NCBI GenBank assembly: GCA_028292265.1
Contig: JAQGMR010000029.1
Location: forward strand, 1 to 54,365
Direction: 5' to 3'
Source: Herminiimonas sp.
GTDB taxonomy: Bacteria; Pseudomonadota; Gammaproteobacteria; Burkholderiales; Burkholderiaceae_D
DNA: 54,365 nt
A model generated the notes under the pieces. The model was given only the letters and a program-made list of their open reading frames with translations, did no database searches and was not told the DNA's origin. The position numbers and the translations under genes are program-made. The number at the start of each line of letters is the position of its first letter. The stretch's first letter is position 1. Of the stretch, positions 1 through 9,090 are shown one piece after another.

Positions 1-121
1 TCGCTGTCGGCGCCGCTTTGGACGTAGTAGATTTCTTTGTTGGTTTCATCGGTTTCATCGGTTCCTCGGGCATCATTAGTGTCCATCATTTCGGATGTCC
101 AATAAAGCCGGGTTACCTCAG
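1..121 (-). mobile_element. Terminal fragment of an insertion sequence (left copy)
   Basis: Positions 1-121 are the reverse complement of 54244-54364, with no difference seen by eye. The minus strand has an ATG at 73-71 opening a Lys/Ser/Thr-rich reading frame (MPEEPMKPMKPTKKS...) that runs off the window. That composition and the short leader after the terminal sequence resemble the start of an IS3-family OrfA transposase; this is recognition, not a database match. The element end is probably near 120 (TGAGGTAACCCGG on the minus strand). Only about 120 bases are present, so family and target duplication cannot be fixed. Confidence 0.6.
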
Positions 122-174
122 ACCACGTTTTGATCGAAGTCGTTGCTCGACATACGACCCAAAAACGTGGTCTG
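119..174. repeat. 13-bp inverted repeat (REP-like hairpin) abutting the IS end
   Basis: Arms 119-131 (CAGACCACGTTTT) and 162-174 (AAAACGTGGTCTG) are perfect reverse complements around a 30-base loop. The right-hand copy of the flank (54232-54244) lacks bases 122-170 but keeps the next twelve bases (TCTGTCCCCGAT). The hairpin is therefore an insertion or excision relative to that copy. The GGGGACAGACCACGTTTT core resembles dispersed palindromes seen in many betaproteobacteria; this comes from memory and was not searched. Confidence 0.6.
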
Positions 175-271
175 TCCCCGATTTTTTTGCGATTTTTTTT
201 GCTTTTGCGATTCTTTTGGAATTTGGAACCGCGTTCAACGTTCCCCTGAACAAGCGCCCTTCTGGCGGAGA

Positions 272-742
272 TCAGTGCGGCAGGGACTGAGAGCCCGACT
301 GGCCTGGCTGGAGACCTGCACCTTGGGTTATTCCAGCCGGCTGTCCTTCGAACCCCATCATGGTCGCCGCTGTATGCGGGAAATCCTGGAACGACACGAC
401 CATGCCGTCTCGAATGGTAAACACGTGGGCCCAGTCGCCTTCGATGCGCCGGTTGTTTGCACGGACACTCCAGGCTTCATGGCCGAGCACGACCACCTTG
501 TCGCCTTCGGCAACCATCTCGCGCGGCGCGAATTCCAGCGGAATCATTGCATTGGACAGATCTGCAAAAAATTGACGAACCTCCTCCTTGCCATGGTAGT
601 TCCCTGAAAACGGAACATTGCCCAATTCCGGGCTGCTCCATTCAATATCTTCGGCATAGGTTGCAAGCAGCGCGTCAATGTCGCCCCTCTGGAACAGCTC
701 GTACCCCTGTTTGATCAACTGCTTGTTTTCCTGTGTACTCAT
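272..742 (-). CDS. SnoaL-like / NTF2-fold family protein
   Basis: The 156-residue product has the SnoaL/ketosteroid-isomerase-like pattern: an N-terminal helix (KQGYELFQRGDIDALLATYAEDIEW), a middle strand region with FSGNYHGKEEVRQFF, and a C-terminal FTIRDGMVVSFQDF strand. Members of this fold are small cone-shaped cytoplasmic proteins, some enzymes (isomerases, cyclases, dehalogenases) and some ligand binders, so the substrate cannot be named. The frame stays open upstream to 979, but the ATG at 742 is chosen because GAAGGAG lies just before it and the fold begins there. The last 20 residues are Gly/Gln/Ser-rich and probably disordered. It lies alone, downstream of the c-di-GMP gene on the same strand. 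Confidence 0.8.
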   Translation of the reverse strand: MSTQENKQLIKQGYELFQRGDIDALLATYAEDIEWSSPELGNVPFSGNYHGKEEVRQFFADLSNAMIPLEFAPREMVAEGDKVVVLGHEAWSVRANNRRIEGDWAHVFTIRDGMVVSFQDFPHTAATMMGFEGQPAGITQGAGLQPGQSGSQSLPH

Positions 743-827
743 GATGTTCTCCTTCGAATTTGCGCACCCCTTCTCCCGAACTTCAACATACTGCGCGGCG
801 TTCCGCGCCGCTTGACGGATATCACAG

Positions 828-3530
828 TCAAGGAGCAAACGCGCCATGTCCGCCGGCGGACGTGAATGGCTGGCGCCAAACAGGTGGTTCTGGCCTGGAA
901 AAATAGAATCCCTGCGCCTCATCACAATGCAGTTCACGCAATATTTCAACCTGGCGGGCGTTCTCAACGCCTTCGGCAACTACGCGCATGTCGAGCGCAT
1001 GCGCCATCGTAACTATGGCCGTGAAGAATGCCCGGTCCTGCGCGGTGCATTCAATGTTGCGGGTGAAAGCCCGGTCCACCTTGAGCACGTCGAAATCGAG
1101 CCGGTGCAGTTGCGACAGCGATGAATATCCGGTACCGAAGTCGTCGACAAGCAGCTTGATACCCATCTTTTGCAAGGACTCCAGCACGCCGGTGACATGC
1201 GCATCGTCGCCCATCACCGAAGACTCAGTCAGTTCCACCTCCAGCAGATGCGACCCGACCTCATGCCGCCGCATGCAATCCTCCAATATCTGGCGCACGT
1301 TCGCTTCATTGAACTGGCGCGGGGACACGTTCACCGACACCGGCACCATTGGGCCGCCATGGCGGAGCCATACAGAGAGCTGCCAGCACACCTTGTCGAT
1401 GACCATTTCACCGAGGCGAAGGATGAGCCCAGTCTCTTCAGCCAGTGCAATGAAGTGATCGGGCGTCACGATGCCCAACTGCGGATCCCGCCAGCGCACC
1501 AGCGCCTCCAGTCCCACCAGCCGTCCGGTCGACACGTCGATCCGGGACTGGTACACCATCTCGAATTCGTCGTTTTCGATTGCGCGTCGCAACGCGATCT
1601 CGCTATCCAGGCGCGCACGCACTTTTTCGTAAAGCTTGGGCTGGTAGAAAACATAGCGGCCCTTGCCCGCCGACTTGGCGGCATACATCGCAATGTCGGC
1701 GTTTTTCAGCAGTGTTGGAAGGTCAGTAGCGTCGTCCGGGAAGATACTGATTCCAGTGGAGACACCAACCGAGGGCCTGCCCTCGGCAAGTGAAAAAGGC
1801 TGGCGGAAAGCGGCTATTACGCGGCTTGCAATATGCCCGGCGTCGGCATTGTTTTCCAGATTTTCTATGACGGCGACGAACTCGTCGCCGCCAAGGCGCA
1901 CCACCGTATCGTGCGGCCGCACCGCCTCCTTCAGGCGGCCCGCGGCGCTGCAGAGCAGTTCGTCACCGGCCGCGTGACCGAGCGAATCGTTGACCGTCTT
2001 GAAGCCGTCGAGATCGACAAAGAGCAGCGCCAGCCGCTCATTTCTTTCGCCCGATTTCCGCAGCGTTTCAGGCAAGCAGGTTTGCAGCCAGTTGCGGTTC
2101 GGTAGTCCCGTCAACGGGTCTTCATTGCTTTTTTTCTCCAGCTCCTCCACATGACGCTTGCTTTCGGAGACGTCGCGCAAGGTGACTGCGAGGTCTCCGT
2201 TGGACCGCACTACCTTCAGGTGGACCCATTTTTTTTCCTGCGAAGGATCGGCCCGGATCTCGATTTCCGCATCATGCGAACCATGAAAGTGCGCATCGCA
2301 AAGCCGATCGAAGATCCGCTTGAAGGCATCGCCAGTAAACGCTTCGCCAAGTCGTTTTCCGACTAGCTGATTACGACGTCGCATGGTAAACGCGGCGCCT
2401 TTCTGGTTGCAGTCGACGATCCGGAAATCTTCGACTTGAACCCGATCATTGTAAATCGGGCGTGCTATGAAGAAGCCCTCCTGCCCTTCCTCTGTGGCCA
2501 TGCGATAGGCCGCCGCTGCAGTCTTGAGCTGGTGACTTTGCCACGCCCACTTCGCCGAGATGAACGCGGTGAGCAGAGAAAGAATCCCCAGCAAGGCAGT
2601 GCCAACAAGCCCAACTGAAATAAGAGAGGCGCGATGTGCCTGGTAGCCGGCAAGGGTGTCGCCCACATCAAGCGCCGTGACGGCCTTCATGGGAAACCCG
2701 CTTATCGCCGTCCATCCAACGATGCGGCTGCGCCGGTCCAGGAACCAATCCTCGCCGCGCAGAAAAACACTTCCGCTTTGGGCCGGCATTGGTGGTGTAT
2801 GCGCAATGACCTGCTGGTACAAGGCATAGGTGCTGCCGCCCATGCGACTTACACGCACCGCGCCGTCGTCGCCGATCACGCTAATCATGCCGTGCTGGCC
2901 CAGCGTAAGCTCATCAAAGGTCGCTGTGAAATAGTCGGGCACGACCGAGATCAGCACGACCCCGGCGAAGCTTCCGTCGTCGTTGGAAAGTCGACGCGAA
3001 AACTGGATCACTTCGCGCCGGGAATTGCGACCGAAGGTTGGCGGCCCCATGAACATCTGGTCGCTCTCGTCGGTCTTGTGGAATGCGAAATAGTCGCGGT
3101 CTCCAAGATAGGGACTGCTGCCGGGCCGGCTGCTGCTGACGCCATACCCATCAGCGCCAATGATGGCGACATAAAACGCCGAATCCGCCGGAAAGAGTCC
3201 GCGCGCCATGCTTTGCACGAGGTCGAGTTTTCCGCGCGAGAGTTCCCACTCGTATCGAACGTGAAGCACCATCTGGTCAATGGATTTGATGGTGCGAGAC
3301 ATGTCCTCGGCATACACCCGCGACAGTACTCTTGCCTCGTGGAAGGCAGCCTCCTGGGCATTCTTCCGCTCCGTGTTCAGCACCTGACTTACTATAATCC
3401 AGCCTACCACGCAGACGATCAGCGCCGTCATCGGCCACACCAGCACGGTTCTTAGGTTCGCCCGCCAAAAGCTCCTGTCCCGGAGAGATTCCCGAAAAAA
3501 AGGCGCGTATATGAACCGTGCGTCGAGCAT
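828..3530 (-). CDS. Membrane dCache-PAS-GGDEF-EAL c-di-GMP protein
   Basis: The 900-residue protein has a membrane segment at about 28-50, a periplasmic double-Cache-like sensor to about 295, a second membrane segment at 302-326, a PAS-like domain at about 345-460, GGDEF at about 465-630 and EAL at about 640-885. The GGDEF signature is intact (547-551) with an RxxD inhibitory site at 538-541. The EAL domain keeps EAL (675-677), NVSPRQF, ELTES, DDFGTG, LKVD, AEGVE and QGF, so phosphodiesterase activity is expected and dual activity is possible. It senses an external small ligand and adjusts c-di-GMP at the membrane. No clear ribosome site precedes the start. It is a close architectural paralogue of the protein at 20820-23510. 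Confidence 0.93.
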   Translation of the reverse strand: MLDARFIYAPFFRESLRDRSFWRANLRTVLVWPMTALIVCVVGWIIVSQVLNTERKNAQEAAFHEARVLSRVYAEDMSRTIKSIDQMVLHVRYEWELSRGKLDLVQSMARGLFPADSAFYVAIIGADGYGVSSSRPGSSPYLGDRDYFAFHKTDESDQMFMGPPTFGRNSRREVIQFSRRLSNDDGSFAGVVLISVVPDYFTATFDELTLGQHGMISVIGDDGAVRVSRMGGSTYALYQQVIAHTPPMPAQSGSVFLRGEDWFLDRRSRIVGWTAISGFPMKAVTALDVGDTLAGYQAHRASLISVGLVGTALLGILSLLTAFISAKWAWQSHQLKTAAAAYRMATEEGQEGFFIARPIYNDRVQVEDFRIVDCNQKGAAFTMRRRNQLVGKRLGEAFTGDAFKRIFDRLCDAHFHGSHDAEIEIRADPSQEKKWVHLKVVRSNGDLAVTLRDVSESKRHVEELEKKSNEDPLTGLPNRNWLQTCLPETLRKSGERNERLALLFVDLDGFKTVNDSLGHAAGDELLCSAAGRLKEAVRPHDTVVRLGGDEFVAVIENLENNADAGHIASRVIAAFRQPFSLAEGRPSVGVSTGISIFPDDATDLPTLLKNADIAMYAAKSAGKGRYVFYQPKLYEKVRARLDSEIALRRAIENDEFEMVYQSRIDVSTGRLVGLEALVRWRDPQLGIVTPDHFIALAEETGLILRLGEMVIDKVCWQLSVWLRHGGPMVPVSVNVSPRQFNEANVRQILEDCMRRHEVGSHLLEVELTESSVMGDDAHVTGVLESLQKMGIKLLVDDFGTGYSSLSQLHRLDFDVLKVDRAFTRNIECTAQDRAFFTAIVTMAHALDMRVVAEGVENARQVEILRELHCDEAQGFYFSRPEPPVWRQPFTSAGGHGAFAP

Positions 3531-3908
3531 TGGCTATGCTGCCGAATATCAAGTGCGATTCAGTACACTCTATGCCGTGCTCCGCTTTCGCGTTTGCGAG
3601 TCCGCAATGGCATGCCATCGCCGTCAGCAGACAATTGGGCCCGCATCAATGCAGTCGATTTCGGGGAGGGCGCAAGCGAGTTTCGCGCTCGCAGGATGCC
3701 ACGGTAGCCGGGGTCAGCGGATTGCCCCGCGGGAAGCCGCACGCCATGGGCAACTGCCTGACGCTTCATTCGTGCGGTGCGGTCGAGTTCACAATTGCAG
3801 TGCTCCAGAACGCCGCTTTACCGTTGGGTCGGCCACGGTACAACGACCGCGCGGAGGTCCACCCTCGCTGCCGGCAGTGCGCGCCGCCCTGAGCAGCGCG
3901 CACGAAGT
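3531..3908. other. 378-base gap without a convincing gene
   Basis: This stretch separates the start of the GGDEF-EAL gene from the stop of the Ldh_2 gene, both read leftward, so it should hold the promoter of the former. Short open frames exist on both strands but none has a ribosome site with recognisable protein. No clean terminator hairpin or operator palindrome was found. Confidence 0.5.
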
Positions 3909-5009
3909 CTACGGCTTGCTGATATCGAGCACGCTCAAGGGTCCAGGCGACTTGCCACGCGCCTTGAGGATCGATGCCGAGGCCTCGTCCATTTGGGCCA
4001 TCGTGCCCGCGTCAATGGGCACTGCCAGCGCCCTCGCCTTGCGGCTGGCGCGCTCTGGATCGCCCGGCACCAGGATCGCTTGCGTGCCCGAGCGTAATGG
4101 CGAGGACTGTACCCAGTCCAGGTAGGCTTTCACCTCGTCGCCGAAGACGTCCGCGGTGCCCATCTTCTGTGGGTCGAACACGACTGCAAGCATGTTGTTC
4201 CAGATAGCCTGCTTCATCGTCAGCGTTGAAGGACGGGTAGTGATCCCGCCAGTCAAGGCCGCTCCCAGCAGCTCGCACACCATGGACAGCGCATAGCCCT
4301 TGTGCCCGCCAAATGGCAGCAGCGCGCCCTGCCGCCCGCCGGCTTCCGGGAACATGACTGAAGGATCGGTTGTGGGCAGCCCGTCCGGGTCAAGCAGAGA
4401 ATCTGCCGGTACTTTTACGCCCTTGTTGTGGGCCACGCGCACCTTACCCAATGCAATGGCGCTGGTTGCGAAATCAAGCACGATGGGGTCGCGCCCTGGA
4501 ACCGGAATTCCGACGGTGAATGGATTGGTGTTGAAACGCGCCTGGCTGCCGCCGTGCGGCGCAACAGCGGTGCCGCTCACGGCATTCACGAAGTGGACCG
4601 ACACCATGCCTGCACTGACGGCCTGCTCGGCCCAATGTCCCACCCGCCCAAGGTGATGTGAATGCTTCAGGCCCATCACGCACACCCCATGCTCGCGGGC
4701 CCGCGCGATTGCCATTTCCATCGCTTCCTGCGTCACTGCTTGTCCCAGGCCCCTGTTCCCGTCAAGGCTTAACATGGTGCCGTTATCGTGCGCCACGCTT
4801 ACATGCTGGTTCAACTGCAGTTCATCGACCAGCAAGGATTTAACATAGCGCGGCACCATGCCCACGCCGTGGGAATCATGTCCGGCGAGATTGGCGGCGA
4901 CCAGGTGGTCAGCCGTCAACTGCGCCTCGCGCGCGTCAGAGCCGGCAGCGAGCCAGAGGTCTGCGACCCAGCGATGCAGGGCAGCGGTCGGTATGGAATA
5001 TTCTTTCAT
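3909..5009 (-). CDS. Malate/L-lactate dehydrogenase family oxidoreductase (Ldh_2)
   Basis: The 366-residue protein matches the Ldh_2 family of NAD(P)-dependent 2-hydroxyacid or 2-keto-acid oxidoreductases (malate, L-lactate, ureidoglycolate and 2,3-diketogulonate enzymes). Visible motifs are GHDSHGV (43-49), SHHLGRVGHW with the likely catalytic histidine region (117-126), NTNPFTVGIP (160-169), DFATS (179-183) and GGHKGYALSM (234-243). Length is typical and complete. It is the last gene of the leftward sugar-acid set, 88 bases after the Bug gene, which suggests a redox step on a sugar acid or keto acid; the exact substrate is not readable. The start has only a weak ribosome site. Confidence 0.88.
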   Translation of the reverse strand: MKEYSIPTAALHRWVADLWLAAGSDAREAQLTADHLVAANLAGHDSHGVGMVPRYVKSLLVDELQLNQHVSVAHDNGTMLSLDGNRGLGQAVTQEAMEMAIARAREHGVCVMGLKHSHHLGRVGHWAEQAVSAGMVSVHFVNAVSGTAVAPHGGSQARFNTNPFTVGIPVPGRDPIVLDFATSAIALGKVRVAHNKGVKVPADSLLDPDGLPTTDPSVMFPEAGGRQGALLPFGGHKGYALSMVCELLGAALTGGITTRPSTLTMKQAIWNNMLAVVFDPQKMGTADVFGDEVKAYLDWVQSSPLRSGTQAILVPGDPERASRKARALAVPIDAGTMAQMDEASASILKARGKSPGPLSVLDISKP

Positions 5010-5097
5010 TTGATTCGTCTATCTGTCAGGGGTTAGTCAACACAGGAGGGACGCAGAGCACGAACCTCCCGCTGGAAATGGAAAGCGGAGAAGGAAT

Positions 5098-6105
5098 TTA
5101 TTCCGGCTGGATGTGTGCCGACTTTATAAGCTGCGCCCACTTCGCCACTTCGGTTTTCTGGAATGCGCCAAGCTCGGCCGGGCCAGCGCCTGAAGGCTCG
5201 ACGCCCAGCGCAAGCAATTTCGCCTTCATGTCCGACTCCAGGATGATCTTGTTGATGTCGCTCGCCAGTTCCTGCACGATCGGCGCAGGGGTGCCGGCCG
5301 GCGCGAAGACGGCCTGCCATGACACGATCTCATAGCCCTTCAGCCCCGCTTCCGAAATCGTCGGCACGTCCGGCAGATTGCTTGAACGAGTCGACGATGT
5401 CACGGCGAGTGCGCGAAACTTGCCGGCCTGGATCAGCGGAATGGCGGCAAGGATGTTCTCGAAGATCAGCGTCACCTGTTCGCCTAGCAGCGCCTGCACC
5501 GACGGTGCACTGCCCTTGAACGGCACATGCAGCATTTCCACTCCGGCCATGCTTTTGAAGAGTTCGCCGGACAGGTGCTGCGAGGTGCCGTTACCCGAAG
5601 AACCAAAGCTGATCGACTGCGGCTTGGACCTGGCCGCCGCTATCACCTCCTGCACACTGCGGTAGGGAGAGTTTGCATTCACCACCAGCACATTGGGCAG
5701 CGTGCCAATCAGCGCCACCGGCGCGAACGACTTCACCGGGTCGTACGGCATTTTTGGATACAGGCTGATATTGATGGCGTGCGAACTGATCGTCCCGCCG
5801 AGTAACGTGTAGCCATCCGGCTTTGCCTTGGCCACGTAGTCGGAGCCAATGTTGCCGCCGGCGCCCGGGCGGTTTTCCACCACGATCGGCGTGTTACCCA
5901 GCATGGGCGAAAGCCGGGTGCTGATCAGGCGCCCAAGAATGTCGGTGGTGCCACCCGCCGCAAAGGGCACGACGTAGGTGATGGGCTTGACGGGATACTT
6001 GTCGGCGGCCGAGGCGGCCCCTGCCAGCGTCAGCATGCCGAGCGCGGCACATGCTGCTAGGGCGGCACGCGAAGCCGGCGACTGGATGCGTTTGTGGACG
6101 AGCAT
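5098..6105 (-). CDS. Bug/TctC-family periplasmic substrate-binding protein
   Basis: The 335-residue product starts with a signal peptide ending near residue 33 (AGAASA-ADKYP). It then shows the Bug signature: YPVKPITYVVPFAAGGTTDILGR, VVENRPGAGGNIGSDYVAKAKPDGYTLL, MLHVPFKGSAPSVQALLGEQV and LPDVPTISEAGLKGYE. Such proteins bind carboxylates in the periplasm for tripartite tricarboxylate transporters. No TctA or TctB membrane gene is in the window, which is normal for the large solo Bug sets of Burkholderiales. AAGGAG lies before the ATG. Its place between the LacI regulator and the Ldh_2 gene suggests a sugar-acid or dicarboxylate ligand; this is inference. Confidence 0.92.
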   Translation of the reverse strand: MLVHKRIQSPASRAALAACAALGMLTLAGAASAADKYPVKPITYVVPFAAGGTTDILGRLISTRLSPMLGNTPIVVENRPGAGGNIGSDYVAKAKPDGYTLLGGTISSHAINISLYPKMPYDPVKSFAPVALIGTLPNVLVVNANSPYRSVQEVIAAARSKPQSISFGSSGNGTSQHLSGELFKSMAGVEMLHVPFKGSAPSVQALLGEQVTLIFENILAAIPLIQAGKFRALAVTSSTRSSNLPDVPTISEAGLKGYEIVSWQAVFAPAGTPAPIVQELASDINKIILESDMKAKLLALGVEPSGAGPAELGAFQKTEVAKWAQLIKSAHIQPE

Positions 6106-6201
6106 GATTTGTCTCCTTGTTGTGATGTTCTGGTACGCGTTACCGCATGAAGCCTTATTGCATAACTGAATGCTGCCTGTTACCTCCGCGCGCCGCCAAC
6201 C

Positions 6202-7251
6202 TCAGGCGCTGTCACGCGTGATAATGTGAAACCCAACGTCCAGAATGCGGCTTGCCGGCGCTTCGCCGTCTTGGCCGCCTTCGATCCGCTCAAGCAGGAA
6301 GCGCGCGGCCTCTCGCCCGATTCGCTCGCCGTCTACGGCGACCGTAGTCAGCGATGGCCAGGTATCCGCTGAAAAATTGAGGTTCCCGAATCCCATGACG
6401 GCCAGCCGTTCCGGTACCGCGATACTGGTCGCGGCGGCTTCGAGCAGCACGCCAAGTGCAAGCTGGTCGGAAGAACAGAACACGGCATCGATCAAGGGGT
6501 CACGCTCCAGCAGGCGCCGAATGCCGGTGCGTCCCATGCCAGCGGTGGTGGGCGACGCAACCACCTCGACACCAGCGATCGCAACGCCGGCGGACTTGGC
6601 CGCAGCCTGGAAGCCAGTGCTGCGGGCCGCCGCACGCGAGTCGCCGCCAACCAGGAGCGCCAGCCTGCGCCGTCCATGGGCGATAAAGTATTCAGCCGCA
6701 GCGCGACCTGCGCGCCGGTTTGAGAAGCCAACCAGCATGTCAACCGGTTTAGTGCTCATGTCCCAGGTTTCCACAACCGGAATACGCGCATTTGCCAGGC
6801 GCTTGCGCAGCGTCGCAGAGCGCGCAAGGCCCGCCAGCACAATGCCGTCCGGGCGACGGCTGATAATGGCGTTGACCAGGTCTTCTTCGCGCGCGTCACT
6901 GTAGCCAGATAACCCGATCATCAACTGATAGCCCGACTCAAGCAGTTCCTCGCGCAACGCATCCACCATCTCTGAAAATGTCGGGTTGATGGTGGTTGGA
7001 ATCACCGCCATCACCAGCCGACTCTTGCTCGACGCCAGTCCACCTGCCAGCAGGTTGGGTACATAGCCGAGGGAGTCCACTGCAATTCGCACTTTTTCCA
7101 CCGTCCCGGGCGATACCAGGTGCGGCTTATGCAGCGCGCGTGACACCGTAATGGGCGCCACGCCAGCCAACCGCGCAACGTCGTCCAGCGTCATGTCGCG
7201 GCGTGTACCGCGACGCGCGGCTGGCTTCGGTTTGGGAAGTGGCAAGTTCAT
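6202..7251 (-). CDS. LacI-family transcriptional regulator of the sugar-acid cluster
   Basis: The 349-residue protein has a basic N-terminus, a LacI helix-turn-helix at about 21-66 (TLDDVARLAGVAPITVSRALHKPHLVSPGT...), the hinge helix region LLAGGLASS at about 67-75, and a periplasmic-binding-protein-like effector domain with the C-terminal VMGFGNLNFSADTWPSLTTVAVDGERIGREA. It resembles the GntR/IdnR branch that senses sugar acids. It follows the GarL-type aldolase by 24 bases and is probably autoregulated within the operon. The perfect palindrome at 11109-11124, between the divergent dehydratase genes, has the expected central CG and TGATA/TATCA arms and is the likely operator. The inducer is unknown, most likely a hexarate or a pathway intermediate. 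Confidence 0.93.
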   Translation of the reverse strand: MNLPLPKPKPAARRGTRRDMTLDDVARLAGVAPITVSRALHKPHLVSPGTVEKVRIAVDSLGYVPNLLAGGLASSKSRLVMAVIPTTINPTFSEMVDALREELLESGYQLMIGLSGYSDAREEDLVNAIISRRPDGIVLAGLARSATLRKRLANARIPVVETWDMSTKPVDMLVGFSNRRAGRAAAEYFIAHGRRRLALLVGGDSRAAARSTGFQAAAKSAGVAIAGVEVVASPTTAGMGRTGIRRLLERDPLIDAVFCSSDQLALGVLLEAAATSIAVPERLAVMGFGNLNFSADTWPSLTTVAVDGERIGREAARFLLERIEGGQDGEAPASRILDVGFHIITRDSA

Positions 7252-7275
7252 GCCCTGCCCGGCACGGTATGAACG

Positions 7276-8055
7276 TCAGCCTTTCTGGAACAGATCGCGC
7301 AGGTTCTTGCTGCCGCTCTTGAGCAGACCAAGGTCGGAGCCCGTGGCCACCAGGTGTATTCCCATGTCCAGGTAACGCCGCGCATCCGCTTCAACCGGCG
7401 CGAGTATGCCGATCTGCTTGCGATGTTTTTGGGCACCCTTGACGATGTCTTGGATGGCCTTCTGCACGTCCGGATGCGGCACGTTGCCAAGGTGACCGAG
7501 CGCTGCCGCCAGGTCGTTCGGGCCAATGAACAGGCAATCCACGCCATCGACTGCGGCGATGTCCGCGGCAGCTTCTATCCCGGCCCGGCTTTCAATCTGC
7601 ACCATGACGCAGATGTTGTCGTTAATGCGGGAAAGGTAGTCCGGCTCGTAGCCGTAGCGGTTGCTGCGTTGGGTAACCGACACGCCACGCACACCTTGCG
7701 GCGGATAACGGGTCGCGGCGACAGCAGCCCTTGCCTGCGCCGGGTTCTCGATAAAAGGGATCAGGAAGTTGTAGAAGCCAAGATCGAGCAGGCGCTTGAT
7801 TTGCACCGTGTCGTTCCACGGTGGACGCACCACCGGCGCGCTGGGGCTGTCCTTCAGCGCCAGCAACTGGGTATGCAGCGATTGCAGGTCGTTCGGCGTG
7901 TGTTCCGAGTCCAGAAGCAGCCAGTCGAAGCCGGCGTAGCCGACCAGTTCCGTGGCCAGGTTACTGGCGAGGGAAAGCCAGCAGCCAAATACTTTTTCAT
8001 TGGCCACCACGCGCTGGCGGAAGGTGTTGGGAAGTCGGGAATAGGCGTTGTTCAC
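7276..8055 (-). CDS. garL: 2-dehydro-3-deoxyglucarate aldolase-type HpcH/HpaI aldolase
   Basis: The 259-residue protein is a metal-dependent class II pyruvate aldolase. It closely resembles E. coli GarL as I remember it (GFDWLLLDSEH, GFYNFLIPFIE, TRYPPQGVRGVSV, GPNDLAAALGHLG). Catalytic His52 and Arg77 and metal ligands Glu155 and Asp181 are present. GarL cleaves 5-keto-4-deoxyglucarate to pyruvate and tartronate semialdehyde, which fits the galactarate dehydratase encoded at 11277. The start is GTG, preceded by AAAGGAG. It lies 24 bases after the solute-binding protein gene and before the LacI regulator. A related aldolase of this superfamily, with other specificity, cannot be excluded. Confidence 0.85.
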   Translation of the reverse strand: MNNAYSRLPNTFRQRVVANEKVFGCWLSLASNLATELVGYAGFDWLLLDSEHTPNDLQSLHTQLLALKDSPSAPVVRPPWNDTVQIKRLLDLGFYNFLIPFIENPAQARAAVAATRYPPQGVRGVSVTQRSNRYGYEPDYLSRINDNICVMVQIESRAGIEAAADIAAVDGVDCLFIGPNDLAAALGHLGNVPHPDVQKAIQDIVKGAQKHRKQIGILAPVEADARRYLDMGIHLVATGSDLGLLKSGSKNLRDLFQKG

Positions 8056-8079
8056 ATGCGCTCCTTTGAATTGGGATGA

Positions 8080-9090
8080 CTAGTTACCGTTGACCTTGTG
8101 GAGTTCGGAGAAGAAGTAATCCTTCCAGTCATTTGGGCGAGGCTTGATGTAGCCGGCGCGCGCCATGAAGTCGGCAATCTTCATGGTCTGCATCGGCACA
8201 TTGGAATACACGATGCCGGGCGGCGTCATCAGCGCGGCCAGTTCAGCGGCGGGCGTCTTGTCCTTGGTGGCCTTTTTGTACACCTCGGCAGCAGCCAGCT
8301 TGTCCTTGTTGATAAAGGCGATCGCGTCATCGAGTGCGGCCAGGAAGGCGGCGATGGCTTTTGGGTTAGCGTCATGGAACTTGGCGGTTCCAAACACCAC
8401 GGCGTTCGAAGCCGGCCCGCCCATGACGTCGTTGGAGTTCAGCACTTCATGCACGCCCGGCAGCTTCAATTCCGCTTCCTGGTAGGGCGGCAGCGAAAAA
8501 TGGCTGGTGATCTGTTCATTCTTGTTGGTCAGCGCGATCAGGGCATCGGGATGGCCCATCGACACCGTCAGCGCATTGACCTTGTCGCGACTTCCGGCGC
8601 CAAGCTGTTTTTCCGCGGCGATCTGCAGTACCGTCGCCTGCATTGACATCTTCACCGTTGGCACCGCGATCTTGTCGGCGTCGGTGAAATCCGCCAGAGT
8701 CTTGATTTTCGGATTGCGGGTCAGCAGCTTCATCGATGCGGAACCGACGCCTGCAACGCCCTTCACTGCGCCGTTCGTCTTGGACCACAGCAGCAGCATG
8801 TTGGTCGAGCCGCTGACAATCATGTCCACATTACCGGACAGCAGCGCATCGGTGCTCGAACCGCCGCCAGTAAAGGCCAGCCATGACACCTTGAAGTCCT
8901 TCAGCCCCATTTCGGCGGCGCGCTTCTCGACCAGCTTGTTCTCTTCCATGATGATGGTCGGGAGGTACAGCAGGCCAGGCTGCTTCGCAATGCGCAACTC
9001 ATTGCTTTGTGCGTGGACAACGGTGGAAAACGCAAGGCCAGCGGTGGCCACGGCAAGCAAACCGGCAAGGCGGGGGGCGAAACTCTTCAT
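8080..9090 (-). CDS. NMT1/TauA-type ABC transporter substrate-binding protein
   Basis: The 336-residue product has a cleavable signal peptide (cleavage near VVHAQSN, about residue 27). Its body is typical of the NitT/TauT/SsuA binding family: ELRIAKQPGLLYLPTIIMEENKLVEKRA, SGNVDMIVSGSTNMLLLWSK, ALTNKNEQITSHFSLPPYQEAEL. The protein binds a small ligand in the periplasm and normally hands it to a permease and ATPase, but neither is encoded nearby. AAGGAG precedes the ATG. Its position between dehydratase and aldolase suggests a role in sugar-acid uptake, which would be unusual because this family mostly takes nitrate, sulfonates, pyrimidine precursors or aromatics. Confidence 0.88.
   Translation of the reverse strand: MKSFAPRLAGLLAVATAGLAFSTVVHAQSNELRIAKQPGLLYLPTIIMEENKLVEKRAAEMGLKDFKVSWLAFTGGGSSTDALLSGNVDMIVSGSTNMLLLWSKTNGAVKGVAGVGSASMKLLTRNPKIKTLADFTDADKIAVPTVKMSMQATVLQIAAEKQLGAGSRDKVNALTVSMGHPDALIALTNKNEQITSHFSLPPYQEAELKLPGVHEVLNSNDVMGGPASNAVVFGTAKFHDANPKAIAAFLAALDDAIAFINKDKLAAAEVYKKATKDKTPAAELAALMTPPGIVYSNVPMQTMKIADFMARAGYIKPRPNDWKDYFFSELHKVNGN

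Noticed and set aside
6130..6146. TGGTACGCGTTACC-like sequence as a second LacI operator upstream of the Bug gene
   Set aside because: It is not symmetrical enough (arms differ by one base in register) and does not match the arms of the site at 11109-11124.
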